64,000 bases of DNA from Bacteroidia bacterium (GTDB taxonomy: Bacteria > Bacteroidota > Bacteroidia > J057): the NCBI GenBank assembly GCA_041391665.1, contig JAWKNO010000002.1:1488001-1552000 (forward strand), read 5' to 3'. Made by a program: the position numbers and the translations under genes. Below the pieces are notes generated by a model. It saw only the letters and a list, made by a program, of their open reading frames with translations. It ran no database searches and had not been told where the DNA came from. Each line of letters starts with the position of its first letter. The first letter of the stretch is position 1. Below are positions 17,684 through 26,288 of the stretch, piece after piece.

Positions 17684-20533
17684 ATGAAACGTCAACTTTT
17701 CCATTTCTACTTACATTTTGTCCTGATTCTTACGCCAGTGTTTCTTTCTGCCCAGGCACGGCCACAACTTTCCGGACAAAATCTTTTCCTTTCTTCAGAA
17801 AACCATGATTGGATGATCCTCAAACCGGGGATAAATCTTTCTTCAGGTGAACTCATTCAGCACCTCACCGAAAAGCAGGATGAAACCCTGGAATGGACTG
17901 ATGCAAACTGGGATGAACAGGGATTTTTGCATAACCGTTTCCAACTCTACCATGCCGGAATACCTGTAGAGTTTGCCGTTTTATTTACCCATGAGCGAAA
18001 TGGTCGGGTAGAAAAAGCGAATGGATTCCTGCCTTCCCTTCAGGTTGAAAATGCCGTACAACAGATTTCAGCGGAAACCGCGATTGAGCAGGCGCTTGCC
18101 CACATCGGTGCAGAGAAGTATATGTGGGAATGGCCGGGTGTTACGCAGGTGATCCGGGATATCAGAAATGATTCTTCTGCGACATTTTATCCACAGCCGG
18201 AATTATTGCTTACAGATACTGATTTTAAATGGGAAACGCCCGTTTACCGGCTGGCCTGGAAAATGGAAGTCTTTACGGCCCTCCCCTATGGCTCTCAGTT
18301 GATTTACATCGATGCTTTGGATGGTTCGGTCATCAAGTCGCTCAACACACTCCAGACGACTGACAAACCCGGCACAGCAGAAACCAAATACCACGGAACC
18401 CGCCCGATTGTAGCAGATTCCTTCGAAAACGGCTATCGGCTCCGGGAGTTCAGCCGCGCCAGTCAGGGAATTGAAGTCCGCGATCTGAATAACTCCACCA
18501 ACCTGGCAACTGCGGTGGATATGACAGATGACGACAATAATTGGAATAATATCAATCCCCAATGGGATGAATATGCCACGGATGTGCATTGGGGGCTCGA
18601 GATGACGTATGACTATTTTTTCCAAAAATACCAGCGGGACAGCTATGACGCCAATGGTGCAAAGATGATTGTTTATGTCCATTTTGATGCGCCGGCTTCC
18701 TCCACTGCATTCTGGAATGTATCCTATGGAGGATTTGGTGACAATAACGGATCCCCCCACGCCAGTATCGATGTAGTCGGCCACGAAGTAACACATGGCA
18801 TCATCCGAAGTAGTGCAGGCAACCTCGTCTATATCGACGAGGGGGGAGCATTAAATGAAGGGCATGCAGATATTTTCGGGAAAGCCGTTGAGCATTATAC
18901 TGATAGCGCCAACTTCTCCTGGATCATGGGGCAGCGGTCAGGAAACCCGATTCGTAGCCTTGCCAACCCCAATTCCTATGGCGACCCTGACACCTACAAG
19001 GGTACTTTCTGGGCAACCGGCGACCCGGACAATGGCGGCGCCCATACCAATGCCAATGTGCTTACCCATTGGTTTTATCTTCTGTCTGAAGGGGGAACCG
19101 GTACAAATGACAAAGGAAAAACCTATCAGGTCAATGGCGTCGGCATCGACCATGCCGCCCAGATTGTTTACAGAAATCTCACCACATACCTGACACCCAC
19201 TGCGCAGTTTAGCGATGCCCGGCAGGGATTGATCTGGGCTGCGGAGGATTTGTTTGGAAAATGCTCAGAAGAAGTGATACAAACGATGAATGCCTGGTAC
19301 GCGGTAGGCATCGGCGACACGGTTCGCAATGAGGATCTTTCTGTCATTGAAATTCAACCGGTTTCGGACTGTCTGCCCGGGTCTGCAGAACCGATCACTG
19401 TGACTGTCATGAATTGGGGTTGTACCGATATCTCCGCCGGTGATCTTCAAATGGTGTATTTTATCAAAGACCCTGCGACAACTGTGGTAGAAAATATTGC
19501 CATTCCCAATGGCATTCCCGGGTTATCGACGGCAACGCTTACTTTTCCGACTCCTGCCAACCTGAGCCCGGCCAAAGATTACGAAATCACAGCCAGAACC
19601 CTGTATATTCCCGATCCTGACAAAACAAATGATCTTTCACCGCCTATGATTGTGAAAAGCAGATTTCCATTTGGTGAACAGACGATTTCTTTTGAAACCA
19701 GTTCGTGGATTGATTCCATCTCATTCGTTGCCGGTGAAGAAGCAGAAATCAGCATTTCCCCTGAGGCAGGAAATGGCGGAGGTATGGGCATTTTAATGGA
19801 GGGCGGCTATGGATTTAACTACCGGTTTGTCGAATCTTTTCCTTTATGGGGAGGGCCGGCTATCGATTTATTTGACTACAACCCGGCATTTTACAGCGCG
19901 GCCTGTATTTGTGTTGACGCCTCGCAAATGTATCAAATGAACCTTTCCTTCGATCTGAAACAACATTACTCAAACTTTTTTGCGCCTAAGTTTAGTGCAG
20001 AGTTTGGGAACCTGCGAGACTCCATGATGCGCAGAAACGCCAACAATCTCAAAGTAACGGCCAACGGCACTACGCTGGCATGGTATCGCCCCGAAACAAA
20101 GGATCAGGATACATTTATGACCCACAGCCTGGACCTGGGCAATTTTGCAGGGCAGATTTTTCCGCTATGTTTTGAATCCAAAGCTGTCTGGCGTAAAGCA
20201 GATGATTTTGAGGGAATCGGTGACCGGGTTTTTATTGACAATATCCGCCTGGAAGGAATTTTCACCGCAAACGAACCGGAAGCAGGCCTTGCTTATTTTA
20301 GCCTGTTTCCCAATCCGGCATCAGACGAAATTTTCATCCAGACTCATCAGGGCAGCGTTTTCCCGGCTGATATCAGCATATTGGATCTCATGGGCAAAAG
20401 CTTACCCCATACCGCCACCTCGGTTTCACCAGATCGGGTAAAATTGGATACCCGGCAGCTTTCTCCAGGTCTCTATATCGTAAAGATTAATTCCGGGGAA
20501 AAAGTCTATAGCGAAAAAGTTATCAAATATTAG
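17684..20533 (+). CDS. Secreted M4 (thermolysin-like) metallopeptidase with T9SS sorting domain
   Basis: The 949-residue preproprotein has a signal peptide ending LFLSAQA (ATG 17684 chosen because the 26-residue extension from 17606 would spoil it), then an FTP/PepSY propeptide (about 35-220), the M4 catalytic domain (about 235-530), a CARDB-like segment and a C-terminal beta-sandwich region. The zinc site is VVGHEVTHGI (His367, Glu368, His371), with Glu392 in GGALNEGHADIFG as third ligand. Thermolysin-family enzymes cleave before hydrophobic residues. The C-terminus SLFPNPASDEIFIQ ... GLYIVKINSG ... KVIKY is a T9SS type A signal, so the enzyme should be secreted or surface-bound for extracellular protein digestion. 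Confidence 0.93.
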   Translation: MKRQLFHFYLHFVLILTPVFLSAQARPQLSGQNLFLSSENHDWMILKPGINLSSGELIQHLTEKQDETLEWTDANWDEQGFLHNRFQLYHAGIPVEFAVLFTHERNGRVEKANGFLPSLQVENAVQQISAETAIEQALAHIGAEKYMWEWPGVTQVIRDIRNDSSATFYPQPELLLTDTDFKWETPVYRLAWKMEVFTALPYGSQLIYIDALDGSVIKSLNTLQTTDKPGTAETKYHGTRPIVADSFENGYRLREFSRASQGIEVRDLNNSTNLATAVDMTDDDNNWNNINPQWDEYATDVHWGLEMTYDYFFQKYQRDSYDANGAKMIVYVHFDAPASSTAFWNVSYGGFGDNNGSPHASIDVVGHEVTHGIIRSSAGNLVYIDEGGALNEGHADIFGKAVEHYTDSANFSWIMGQRSGNPIRSLANPNSYGDPDTYKGTFWATGDPDNGGAHTNANVLTHWFYLLSEGGTGTNDKGKTYQVNGVGIDHAAQIVYRNLTTYLTPTAQFSDARQGLIWAAEDLFGKCSEEVIQTMNAWYAVGIGDTVRNEDLSVIEIQPVSDCLPGSAEPITVTVMNWGCTDISAGDLQMVYFIKDPATTVVENIAIPNGIPGLSTATLTFPTPANLSPAKDYEITARTLYIPDPDKTNDLSPPMIVKSRFPFGEQTISFETSSWIDSISFVAGEEAEISISPEAGNGGGMGILMEGGYGFNYRFVESFPLWGGPAIDLFDYNPAFYSAACICVDASQMYQMNLSFDLKQHYSNFFAPKFSAEFGNLRDSMMRRNANNLKVTANGTTLAWYRPETKDQDTFMTHSLDLGNFAGQIFPLCFESKAVWRKADDFEGIGDRVFIDNIRLEGIFTANEPEAGLAYFSLFPNPASDEIFIQTHQGSVFPADISILDLMGKSLPHTATSVSPDRVKLDTRQLSPGLYIVKINSGEKVYSEKVIKY

Positions 20534-20573
20534 AGAAATCCGGTGGCAGAGGCTCCCGAAGCTCCGGATTTCT
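20534..20573. other. Hairpin between converging genes
   Basis: AGAAATCCGG and CCGGATTTCT form a perfect 10-bp stem around a 20-nt loop that itself has a short internal inverted repeat. It starts at the M4 peptidase stop codon and lies 21 bp before the end of the minus-strand TamB-like gene. No T-run follows on either strand, so it may act as a 3' end stabiliser or a weak terminator. Confidence 0.45.
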
Positions 20574-20594
20574 GCCCACGGATTGCAACAAAAG

Positions 20595-23500
20595 CTATTT
20601 CGACTTTTTCATCAACTCACTGAGTTTGTCAAAGTCCTTCTTAAAAAATATACCAATACCTGCTTTGTTGGTATTGTTTTGCTGACGAAGATCGAGGCTT
20701 TCCCGGTTAAAGACTTCAAGTACAAGCTCGGTAGGCTTCGCTCCGACCTGTCCTTCTTCTCCTTTTTTGGGAAGAAGGCGGATGTTCATACTAATATTGC
20801 CCAATGCAAAATTGGAACCGGGCCCGACCAGCGTTCCATCTCGCTCGAGCGTAACGCGGTCATTAAAGAGCTTTGCGGAAACCAGCAGGTTCACATCCTG
20901 AAAATTGGTTGTGTTGACGTTGACGCTTACTTTATCGCTCATCACCTGCGAAAGCCAATAATTGAGCTGATTACTTAGCAATTCTGATACACTGGTCGTG
21001 ACACCTGTACCCGCACCACTTTCAGCAAGGAGCCCGCCTGTAGGGGCAAAGCGGTTAAATACCATCAGGCTGAATACCTGTTTATTGAGTTCCTGCTCAT
21101 CGTACTCGATATTTTTCAGGTAGGAGGCGATCTGAGATATCCCCTGCTCCGAAAGATTGGGTAAGTTGATCGACAGCTGAATTTCGGGTTGCAGCAGCAA
21201 ACCTTGCAGATGCATCAGTACCTGAACCGGAACACGGATCGAGCGATCTTCCCGCAACAGATCTTTGATGTCTGCATTCAATGCATAAATCGCGTCAATG
21301 TTCAGTTCTGCGCCAAATGGGTCCCCTGTCCATTTGATCATGCCTCCGGGTTTTACCTGAAATTTTTTATTCAGGACGTTTTGGGCGGTAAACAAGTATT
21401 CACCGCGTTTTACTTCATAATCACCAAACATGGTAAATTCCCCATCTTCGGTAACTTTGAGATTAAGCACACCTTCCCCTCTTCCCTGCATGATATCGCC
21501 CACTTTTTCGTCAAAAATGAGGTCTATCTGAATATCTTCTGTGGCGATGGCGGTGAGATTCAGTTCGAATCCCTGAAGTCCGGTTTTGATTTTGCCCTGT
21601 TCATACAATTTGTCTGTCGTAAAATGCACAAATTCCGGCTTTCCCAGATCGTCTTCATAGGAGATGGGAATACGCAAACGGCTTTTAGGACCAGAAGAGG
21701 CAATGGCCTGTATGGTGAGCTTTTCGAGGTTTCCGGTAATATCAGCAATGCCATTTTTGACATACATCGTACCGTAAAAGAGATCATTGTCTTCTTTACC
21801 TGTATTCATGACCAGAAAATTTTTAACCTGATCAAGCTGCAGGTCAAACTCAAATTCACGTAACCCTCTGTGTCGAATAACCCCGTGAAAATCAGCATGA
21901 TTGCGTTCGGGGTCATACAGGGTAATGCGGGGAAATGTGATCCGGTCGTTGTCGAAATATATCTTCCCATCAAAGGAATAGCGGGTCTGGAAATACTCCA
22001 CCCCGAATCCAGCTTCTTCAAAATGGCCAATCCCATTGACTTTCAGGTTTTTGACATTCCCTCTGATGGTAAATTCTTCCAGCTCGACGTTCCCTTTTAT
22101 TTCAAATAACTGGGTTTTTACGAAAGGATAAATATAATCGAGCGGGAATCCACTTTGCGTGATCAGATTAAAATCAATCGGTGCAATGGAGTCCGGGAAA
22201 GCGTATTTTCCGACTAAAGTCAGGGTAGTGTCGCCTTCAGCGATCAGATTGGCACGTAGATGAAGATCACCCTGGGATTGCAGCCAGTCTGAATTGACAA
22301 ACACCTCTCCGTAGTCAAATCCATCCAGTTGGAATTGCTCAACTTTAAATAAGCCATCAAAACCCGGATCATCCAATACATGGTGCAAAGCAACGTCTGC
22401 GCTAATCTTCCCTGAAGGAGAAAATGGTAAAGGGTAAAAATCGTTGATGGCATTTATTTCCAATTGCCCTAAATCTATATTCAGCACAGAATTAATATCC
22501 GCAGAAACTACCCCATCAAGTCGCAGGTAGCTATTCTCATCTTCCAGCATCAGGTTTCTGATATCGAGTGATTTCTGGTCATAGATAAATTTGTGCCCAT
22601 TATTAAACTGGAGTTCCTGCCCTCTTACCACCAATCGGGAAGAGACCGGGTCAATACTGGCCTCAATTCTTCCTCCGGGAAAAAATCCTGCAATCAGTTT
22701 TAACCGGAAATCGTTGTCCTGAAGATGTTGTTTAGCGGTAAGATCTGCTGAAAGCGTATCCTGTTTACCCTGTAAATCGAGCGAAACCTGATCAAAGCTA
22801 AGATCTGGTCCAATTTTGACTGTATCGCTATAAATCCCCCCGGCAATATTCAACTGGTTTTTATCACTTTGTTTTAGGAGATTGAGGTCTGCCCGGATGT
22901 TTTCCGCTGCTACCTGATGATAATAAACAGAATCGATATCGAGAGATATCAATGCCTGGTCATATTTACTGAATTGCAGCTGGCCTAATATAGAGGAACC
23001 CGGAGAAATAAAAATAGGTTGATTGAGGAAGGTGAATATTTGATTGATACTATCTCTTGTAGCAATGCCAAAACGCATATCTGTTTCTGTAGAGTCTGTG
23101 ATTTTCCCGGCATAGTAGGCCTGAATCAGACTGTCATCATTGGCAAAATAGAGGGAACTCTCATACCCCAGCCTTCGGGTAAGCGCCAGGGCATTTTTGA
23201 TGGAAAAATCTCCGGCAATATCTGCATCGAGGATACTGCTTTTCAGATTGATGTATTTATAATTATAGCGGTTTTGATCAGAAGTAAATAACAGATCGGG
23301 GACTCTGATTTCCGAAGAATCTGAAGGCCGGAATAGCGACATCTGTGACATTCGCAACTCCCCATTCATTTCCTCCAAAGAGTCGCCCTTCAGATCCACA
23401 TGCAGATCAGCGGAGACCATAATGGTATCTGTGTACATTTTGTAACGCCAAAGATTCAGATTTTTGACCACGCCATCTACCTTATAGACTGCCGGAGATT

Positions 23501-25109
23501 GTGCCATATCCAAATCCACCTGCACATTCACACTCCCTTCACCATCACTGCCAATCAGATGGCCTGCCAAAATGTGATCGGAAACTTTCACATCGCCATA
23601 TATTGAGTCCACATAATATCCAATAAGATCAGAATCTGTGATTCGGGCATCAAAATAAGTGTCTATATCATCTAAACTCAGGCCTTTTCCTTTGACTTTT
23701 CCCTCAAAATTTAGTCGGGAGGATATTTTTTGATCTATCAATGACAACTTATCCACATCCAGTTCCTTCGTGGTAACAAATCCCTCATACGTAAGTACTC
23801 TTACTACAGGCGGCAATTTTATATGGAGATTTCCATTCACAGCCCCCAGATCAGTGGCCGTTTTTGCATTAATGAGAAAGTCATAAAATCCCCCTTTAAG
23901 ACTACCAGTCATAGAAAGTGTCTGAAGTGTCTTGAGCATATTGGGGAGTTTGACAGAAGGAAGGAGCGCCTCTATTTCGGGCAAAAATATCCGGCTTTCC
24001 TGAACCCTGATATCGATAGAAGCTTTATCCGGATCAAGATATCCCAATAAGTCTATATCTGCACGTACACGCGTTTGGTTGAGATATCTGGCAAAAAATC
24101 CACGTGCGTGAATTTCATTGCGGTTTCCATTCACCTGCCCTTCCCCCCTGATAACTCCCGAAAGCGGCAATGGGTTGGAAATAAAATAGTTTACCAGCGC
24201 TACCTCCAACCGGGAATCCTTTAATTTGATTTCAAAATTTTCGTTAAAATCACGGTCAATCAGTTGGCGGAAAGTAGTGTTGGGGAACCATATATCTCCC
24301 TTAATCCAGGTATTGCCCGTTTTCAGGGAGAGGTCAGACAACTCCACAAAGGGAACATCTCCGGAAAGGTCTGCCGGATCAGGCTTTTCGCCAGTGACCA
24401 GGAAGGTGCTAAAATGCTCTAGTTTAAGTCCGGTAAAGTTTTCAATTGCAGAAATCTGATTGAGGTACATTTCCACTTTTCCGGTTGATTCCAGTAAAAG
24501 GGAAAAATCGGTTTCAATAGAATCCAGTTGGATATGGCGCAGATTGATCCGGTCGGCGTACAATGAGTCAAAATCCTCCGCCGTAGAATCAGCAAAAATA
24601 AATTGGCCATTTTCAATATGAACAGCGGCAATATCTATGACAAAGCCTGACTTTTCTACGTCAGTGGTATCATTGGAGAGGAAATTTTCCAGAATACAGT
24701 TTAGATTAAAGAGACTATCTGCCCGCGTTCTGGAAAGAAAGATTTCGGGGCCTATCAGATCTACCCCACTGATTTTAAACCGTTTGGTTTCTGTTGGTTT
24801 GAAGAAAACATTCCACAGAGAAAAACTAAGCATATTCACTTTCAGTCTTTCAATTTTTACCAAAGGCAACCCCTGGCAATCTTCAACAGAAACACTTTCA
24901 AACACACCTTTATAGGGAAAAGCCATGCTGACTTTTTCAATCTGCACACGGGTGCCCAGGTACTCTGACATATACCCTTGTGTGTGCATGACCAGCCAGG
25001 TTTGTACCCTGGGAAAAGACACAAGCATACTAAGGCCGAGAAACAGCATTACAAAGAGGCCCACTCCCCCTGCCACATACCTCAATATTTTCCAAAAAGA
25101 TTTCTTCAA
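20595..25109 (-). CDS. TamB-like (DUF490) envelope protein
   Basis: The 1504-residue protein has one N-terminal membrane anchor (about residues 12-32) followed by more than 1400 residues of beta-strand-like, repeat-rich sequence, and ends in a TamB/DUF490 domain (about 1080-1470) with RIPISYEDDLGKP, GDYEVKRGEYLFTAQN and WTGDPFGAELNIDA. TamB-type AsmA-like proteins form a long hydrophobic groove bridging inner and outer membrane; they take part in outer-membrane protein assembly and lipid transport. In Bacteroidota they lack a proteobacterial-type TamA partner next door, as here. The gene is divergent from tsaD with 124 bp between the starts. Confidence 0.88.
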   Translation of the reverse strand: MKKSFWKILRYVAGGVGLFVMLFLGLSMLVSFPRVQTWLVMHTQGYMSEYLGTRVQIEKVSMAFPYKGVFESVSVEDCQGLPLVKIERLKVNMLSFSLWNVFFKPTETKRFKISGVDLIGPEIFLSRTRADSLFNLNCILENFLSNDTTDVEKSGFVIDIAAVHIENGQFIFADSTAEDFDSLYADRINLRHIQLDSIETDFSLLLESTGKVEMYLNQISAIENFTGLKLEHFSTFLVTGEKPDPADLSGDVPFVELSDLSLKTGNTWIKGDIWFPNTTFRQLIDRDFNENFEIKLKDSRLEVALVNYFISNPLPLSGVIRGEGQVNGNRNEIHARGFFARYLNQTRVRADIDLLGYLDPDKASIDIRVQESRIFLPEIEALLPSVKLPNMLKTLQTLSMTGSLKGGFYDFLINAKTATDLGAVNGNLHIKLPPVVRVLTYEGFVTTKELDVDKLSLIDQKISSRLNFEGKVKGKGLSLDDIDTYFDARITDSDLIGYYVDSIYGDVKVSDHILAGHLIGSDGEGSVNVQVDLDMAQSPAVYKVDGVVKNLNLWRYKMYTDTIMVSADLHVDLKGDSLEEMNGELRMSQMSLFRPSDSSEIRVPDLLFTSDQNRYNYKYINLKSSILDADIAGDFSIKNALALTRRLGYESSLYFANDDSLIQAYYAGKITDSTETDMRFGIATRDSINQIFTFLNQPIFISPGSSILGQLQFSKYDQALISLDIDSVYYHQVAAENIRADLNLLKQSDKNQLNIAGGIYSDTVKIGPDLSFDQVSLDLQGKQDTLSADLTAKQHLQDNDFRLKLIAGFFPGGRIEASIDPVSSRLVVRGQELQFNNGHKFIYDQKSLDIRNLMLEDENSYLRLDGVVSADINSVLNIDLGQLEINAINDFYPLPFSPSGKISADVALHHVLDDPGFDGLFKVEQFQLDGFDYGEVFVNSDWLQSQGDLHLRANLIAEGDTTLTLVGKYAFPDSIAPIDFNLITQSGFPLDYIYPFVKTQLFEIKGNVELEEFTIRGNVKNLKVNGIGHFEEAGFGVEYFQTRYSFDGKIYFDNDRITFPRITLYDPERNHADFHGVIRHRGLREFEFDLQLDQVKNFLVMNTGKEDNDLFYGTMYVKNGIADITGNLEKLTIQAIASSGPKSRLRIPISYEDDLGKPEFVHFTTDKLYEQGKIKTGLQGFELNLTAIATEDIQIDLIFDEKVGDIMQGRGEGVLNLKVTEDGEFTMFGDYEVKRGEYLFTAQNVLNKKFQVKPGGMIKWTGDPFGAELNIDAIYALNADIKDLLREDRSIRVPVQVLMHLQGLLLQPEIQLSINLPNLSEQGISQIASYLKNIEYDEQELNKQVFSLMVFNRFAPTGGLLAESGAGTGVTTSVSELLSNQLNYWLSQVMSDKVSVNVNTTNFQDVNLLVSAKLFNDRVTLERDGTLVGPGSNFALGNISMNIRLLPKKGEEGQVGAKPTELVLEVFNRESLDLRQQNNTNKAGIGIFFKKDFDKLSELMKKSK

Positions 25110-25233
25110 ATCAAAACCTTAAAACTACGAATATACATTCCCATTGTGTTCAACGATGGAATAAAGACAAAGATTTCGGTGAAAAGTGGATTTTAACTGC
25201 AATATCCGCAGATATTTATAATTTTGGGGCATA

Positions 25234-26238
25234 ATGCCGATTATTCTTGCCATAGAATCTTCCTGTGATGAAACTTCATCCGCCGTCATTCGCGACGGCC
25301 GTATATTGGTGAATCTGATCAGCTCACAACTCGCTCATAGCGAGTATGGGGGCGTCGTACCAGAACTTGCCTCCCGGCTACACCAGCAACAAATCATCCG
25401 GGTAGTGCAACAATCACTTTCAACGGCAAAAATCTCCCTTCAGGAACTGGACGCCATTGCTTTTACCCGGGGCCCGGGACTACTTGGGGCGCTGCTGGTT
25501 GGGACATGTTTTGCAAAATCTCTGGCCTACGGCCTGAATTTGCCCCTCATTGAGGTAAATCATATGCAGGCGCATGTACTGGCAAATTTCATTTCTGACA
25601 ATCCGCCCGAATTTCCCTTCCTGTGCCTGACCGTATCAGGCGGGCATACCCAGCTTGTACTTGTGCGCAGCCACCAGGATATGGAGATCATCGGTAAAAC
25701 TATCGACGATGCCGCTGGAGAAGCCTTTGACAAAGCCGCAAAAATCATGGGACTTCCCTACCCTGGCGGACCGCTGATCGACAAGTATGCCAGTTCCGGA
25801 AACCCAAAAGCGTTTTCTTTCCCCCGCCCGGATATCGGAAGGTATGAATTTAGCTTCAGCGGGCTGAAAACTTCCATACTATACCTGATCAGAGATCATT
25901 TGAAAGAAAACCCTTCCTTTTTGCAGGAGCGTCTGGAAGATCTTTGTGCCAGTTATCAGGATAAAATTGTGAGTATTTTGCTGGAAAAATTCCACCTTGC
26001 AGCCAAAGATTTTGGGGTTAAGCATCTGGCCATTGCAGGAGGAGTTTCTGCCAACTCCGAACTCAGGAGAAGATTTGAAACCATGTGCAGGAAAGAAGGA
26101 TGGACTGCACACATACCTGCATTTGAATACTGCACAGACAATGCGGGCATGATTGCTATTGCCGGGCACTTCAAGTTTCTTTCCGGTGATTTTACAGATT
26201 TAAAAGCAATTCCATTTACCAGAGAAGGGAAAGAGTGA
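25234..26238 (+). CDS. tsaD: tRNA N6-adenosine threonylcarbamoyltransferase (TsaD)
   Basis: The 334-residue enzyme transfers the threonylcarbamoyl group to A37 of tRNAs reading ANN codons, working with TsaB and TsaE. The start MPIILAIESSCDETSSAV is the family signature. The metal-binding pair is His110 and His114 in NHMQAH, and a C-terminal CTDNAGMIAIAG supplies the conserved Asp. Other ASKHA-fold motifs are SGGHTQLV and GGVSANSELRR. Length is normal. It is a universal essential gene in most bacteria and is the clearest housekeeping anchor of this window. Confidence 0.97.
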   Translation: MPIILAIESSCDETSSAVIRDGRILVNLISSQLAHSEYGGVVPELASRLHQQQIIRVVQQSLSTAKISLQELDAIAFTRGPGLLGALLVGTCFAKSLAYGLNLPLIEVNHMQAHVLANFISDNPPEFPFLCLTVSGGHTQLVLVRSHQDMEIIGKTIDDAAGEAFDKAAKIMGLPYPGGPLIDKYASSGNPKAFSFPRPDIGRYEFSFSGLKTSILYLIRDHLKENPSFLQERLEDLCASYQDKIVSILLEKFHLAAKDFGVKHLAIAGGVSANSELRRRFETMCRKEGWTAHIPAFEYCTDNAGMIAIAGHFKFLSGDFTDLKAIPFTREGKE

Positions 26239-26288
26239 TAGAATAATTACCTGAATTCCTTTCCCGGATTGAACTATATTTACCGGCA

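Noticed and set aside
20583..21863. Plus-strand frames of 131 and 224 codons opposite the TamB-like gene
   Set aside because: They lie fully within the antisense of a continuous 1504-residue TamB-like frame and show no protein-like features.
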